Shown here piece after piece: positions 23,901 to 24,759 of a stretch of 24,759 nucleotides of DNA. Source of the stretch: Thiobacillaceae bacterium (GTDB lineage: Bacteria; Pseudomonadota; Gammaproteobacteria; Burkholderiales; Thiobacillaceae). The first letter of the stretch is position 1. Each line of letters begins with the position of its first letter. The translations under genes and the position numbers were made by a program. The stretch is taken from positions 1 to 24,759 of the forward strand of contig JAAPAA010000251.1 in NCBI GenBank assembly GCA_012274165.1, given 5' to 3'. The notes under the pieces were generated by a model that worked only from the letters and a program-made list of their open reading frames with translations, did no database searches and was not told the DNA's origin.

Positions 23901-24080
23901 GGCAGCGGCGACGGCGCGGAACTGCGCACCCCGCTCGGCATCGCCATCGTCGGCGGCCTGCTGGTGAGCCAGGCGCTCACCCTCTACACCACGCCGGTCG
24001 TCTATTTGCTGATGGACCGGCTGCGCAACCTGGTCATGCGCCGTCCGGCTCCGACCGTGCCGGCGCTGCAACCCGTCTGA
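20988..24080 (+). CDS. mdtC: RND multidrug efflux permease subunit, MdtC-type
   Basis: A 1030-residue RND transporter closely similar to the preceding gene product, consistent with an ancient duplication. It begins MNFFATFIQRPVATTLLTL and carries D401 and D402 in TGFVVDDAIVVTENI, LYATIAKGFFPSQDTG at the start of the second repeat, and LLIGIVKKNAILMIDFAI near the C terminus. Both subunits retain the relay aspartates. It probably assembles with MdtB in a heterotrimer that exports hydrophobic or anionic compounds such as bile salts, novobiocin and deoxycholate in E. coli; the substrates here are unknown. The stop is followed immediately by the AAGGAG Shine-Dalgarno of the outer-membrane factor gene. 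Confidence 0.93.
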   Translation: MNFFATFIQRPVATTLLTLGLVLAGVAAYFHLPVAPLPQVDFPTISVQAALPGASPETMAATVATPLERTLGRIAGVTEITSSSSLGNTRVTLQFDLDRNIDGAARDVQAAIQAARALLPSGLPSMPTYRKVNPADSPIMILSLTSKTLSPGQMYDAASTVLAQRLSQVDGIGQVNIGGGALPAVRVELNPTALNHSGLSYDNVRSAIAASNAYRPLGTLETNDRHWQLGINDQGRTADAFRPLILRYVNGAAVRLSDVAEVNDSVENVRTFGASNSRPAVLLILYRQPGANIIETVDQVRALLPRLSASIPSAIDLEVVMDRTPTIRGSLRGVQQTLSIAVGLVILVVFLFLRRVRAALIPSIAVPVSLIGTCAVMYLAGYSIDNLSLMALTVATGFVVDDAIVVTENISRHLEAGKLPFAAALAGVREIGFTVVSISLSLVAVFVPILFMGGIVGRLFREFAVTLTAAILVSMVVSLTLTPMLCAHLLKPQTRQPATGRLARWSGRLLRRLKRGYRTSLAWSLRHSALMLVLLGLTIALNVHLYATIAKGFFPSQDTGRIIGNVRADQSISFQAMRQKMLKLMAIVQHDPAVETVVGFTGGGQSNSGFMFVTLKPLRERKLSADKVVARLRGRLAHEPGASLILNPAQDVRIGGRQSEATYQYTLQADHLSDLRDWEPHIRRALMDMPELTDVSSDQQNKGVQTRLVFDRDRMASLGLTMAAADSTLNSAFGQRQVSVIYNPLNQYRVVMELAPAWLSSPESLRAIWFSTPGGGQVALSDIARVETINTPLSVNHQGTFPASTLSFNLPPGVTLGAASAAIDRTLARIGVPTGVHGGFQGTAKAFQDSLNSQPLLILAAIVTIYIVLGVLYESLIHPVTILSTLPSAGVGALLALMAFNTQFDVIALIGIILLIGIVKKNAILMIDFAIGRQRLGVSAPRAIYRAAQMRFRPIMMTTLAATFGAVPLALGSGDGAELRTPLGIAIVGGLLVSQALTLYTTPVVYLLMDRLRNLVMRRPAPTVPALQPV

Positions 24081-24091
24081 AGGAGTTCACG

Positions 24092-24759
24092 TTGCACCTG
24101 CGTCCGATCATTTTGTTGCTCCCCTTGCTGGGGCTTGCCGCCTGCACCGTCGGGCCCGACTACCAGCGCCCGCAGGTGACGCCGCCCGCGCAGTTCAGCG
24201 AGGCCGGCGGCGAATGGCGCATCGCCCGGCCGGGCGAATTCAAGGTGCCGGAGCGCTGGTGGAGCCTGTTCGGCGACGCCGCACTCGACCAGATGGAAGC
24301 CCGGGTGGTGATCGACAACCAGACCATCAAGATCGCCGAAGCCCAATACCGCGCCGCGCGCGCCGCAGTCGACAGCGCCGCCGCCGCGCGCCTGCCGACG
24401 GTGAGCGGATCGGCGGCGGCCAGCCGTGGCCGCAGCAACGGGGTGACCGCGGACAGTTACGCCCTCGGCGCCAGCGCCAACTGGGAAATCGACCTGTGGG
24501 GTGGCATCCGCCGCAACAACCAGGCGGCCCGCGCGTCCCTTCTCCAAGCCGAATACCAGCGCGACGCGGTGCAGACCAGCCTGATCGCGGCGGTGGCCAG
24601 CGCCTATGTTGACCTGCAAAACCTTGATGAACGGCTCGCCATTTCGCGGCGTACCACCGCGAGCCGCAAGGCGTCCCTCGACCTCGTCACCGCCCGCAGA
24701 AATGGCGGCATCAGCTCGGATCTGGAAGTCGGCCAAGCCGAAGCCCTGCTTTCCCAGGC
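24092..24759 (+). CDS. NodT-type outer-membrane efflux lipoprotein (cut by window end)
   Basis: A TTG start at 24092 lies six bases after AAGGAG and is the only in-frame start that gives a full signal peptide. The first 222 residues show a lipoprotein signal (LLPLLGLAAC as lipobox) followed by TVGPDYQRP, the standard opening of NodT/OprM-family outer-membrane factors. Then come WWSLFGDAALDQM, the coiled-coil repeat AEAQYRAARAAVDSAAAARL, and WEIDLWGGIRR, all family hallmarks. It would form the trimeric channel for the MdtABC-type pump and perhaps also for the ABC exporter upstream, which has no channel gene of its own. The C-terminal half is beyond the window. Confidence 0.92.
   Translation, partial: MHLRPIILLLPLLGLAACTVGPDYQRPQVTPPAQFSEAGGEWRIARPGEFKVPERWWSLFGDAALDQMEARVVIDNQTIKIAEAQYRAARAAVDSAAAARLPTVSGSAAASRGRSNGVTADSYALGASANWEIDLWGGIRRNNQAARASLLQAEYQRDAVQTSLIAAVASAYVDLQNLDERLAISRRTTASRKASLDLVTARRNGGISSDLEVGQAEALLSQ

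Noticed and set aside
1..24759. CRISPR arrays or complete insertion sequences
   Set aside because: No regularly spaced direct repeats with unique spacers, no transposase frame and no paired terminal inverted repeats were seen.

Overview
The window looks like a piece of a GC-rich proteobacterial chromosome, most likely a betaproteobacterium. The basis is the high GC content, the gene order queA-tgt-...-yajC-secD-secF, MdtABC-type efflux genes joined by ATGA overlaps, and the style of the proteins. The lineage is an inference; there is no rRNA here to settle it.

Left part (1-9820). At the edge a glutathione S-transferase-like gene runs leftward, divergent from a LysR regulator. From 9820 down to 1189 all genes lie on the minus strand: queA and tgt (queuosine modification of tRNA), a DUF898/YjgN membrane protein with a translationally coupled M48 metalloprotease, yajC-secD-secF (Sec translocon accessory complex), a DedA-family membrane protein and a YkgJ-type cysteine-cluster protein. 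The DUF898-M48 pair interrupts the usual tgt-yajC adjacency. Two intergenic spacers in this block carry degenerate repeats with a 7-base period.

Middle part (9915-12997). A tRNA-Leu(CAA) gene is followed by a small, visibly lower-GC accessory island. It holds two 12-bp direct repeats just after the tRNA, a candidate integron attC site (10103-10171), an AbiV-like HEPN gene whose stop codon overlaps the start of a second, truncated attC-like sequence, and a decayed tyrosine integrase. Beyond these lie a 49-residue reading frame, a short zinc-ribbon protein and a second, more decayed copy of the integrase 3' end. I read this as a repeatedly used insertion site in which a putative anti-phage gene, carried as an integron-type cassette, sits beside integrase wreckage. 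No integron integrase gene is present, and I found no copy of the tRNA 3' end marking a distal boundary.

Right part (12998-24759). Two exporters follow head to tail on the plus strand. The first is a three-gene ABC-2 exporter of the YbhG/YbhF/YbhS kind (lipoprotein adaptor, ATPase, permease). The second is an MdtABC-type RND pump: adaptor, a 124-residue three-helix membrane protein of unknown role, two RND subunits, and a NodT-type outer-membrane factor cut off by the window end. Genes within the ABC exporter, and from mdtA through mdtC, overlap by four bases (ATGA), which suggests translational coupling. The best candidates for new biology are the AbiV-like cassette and the unexplained small membrane protein inside the RND operon.
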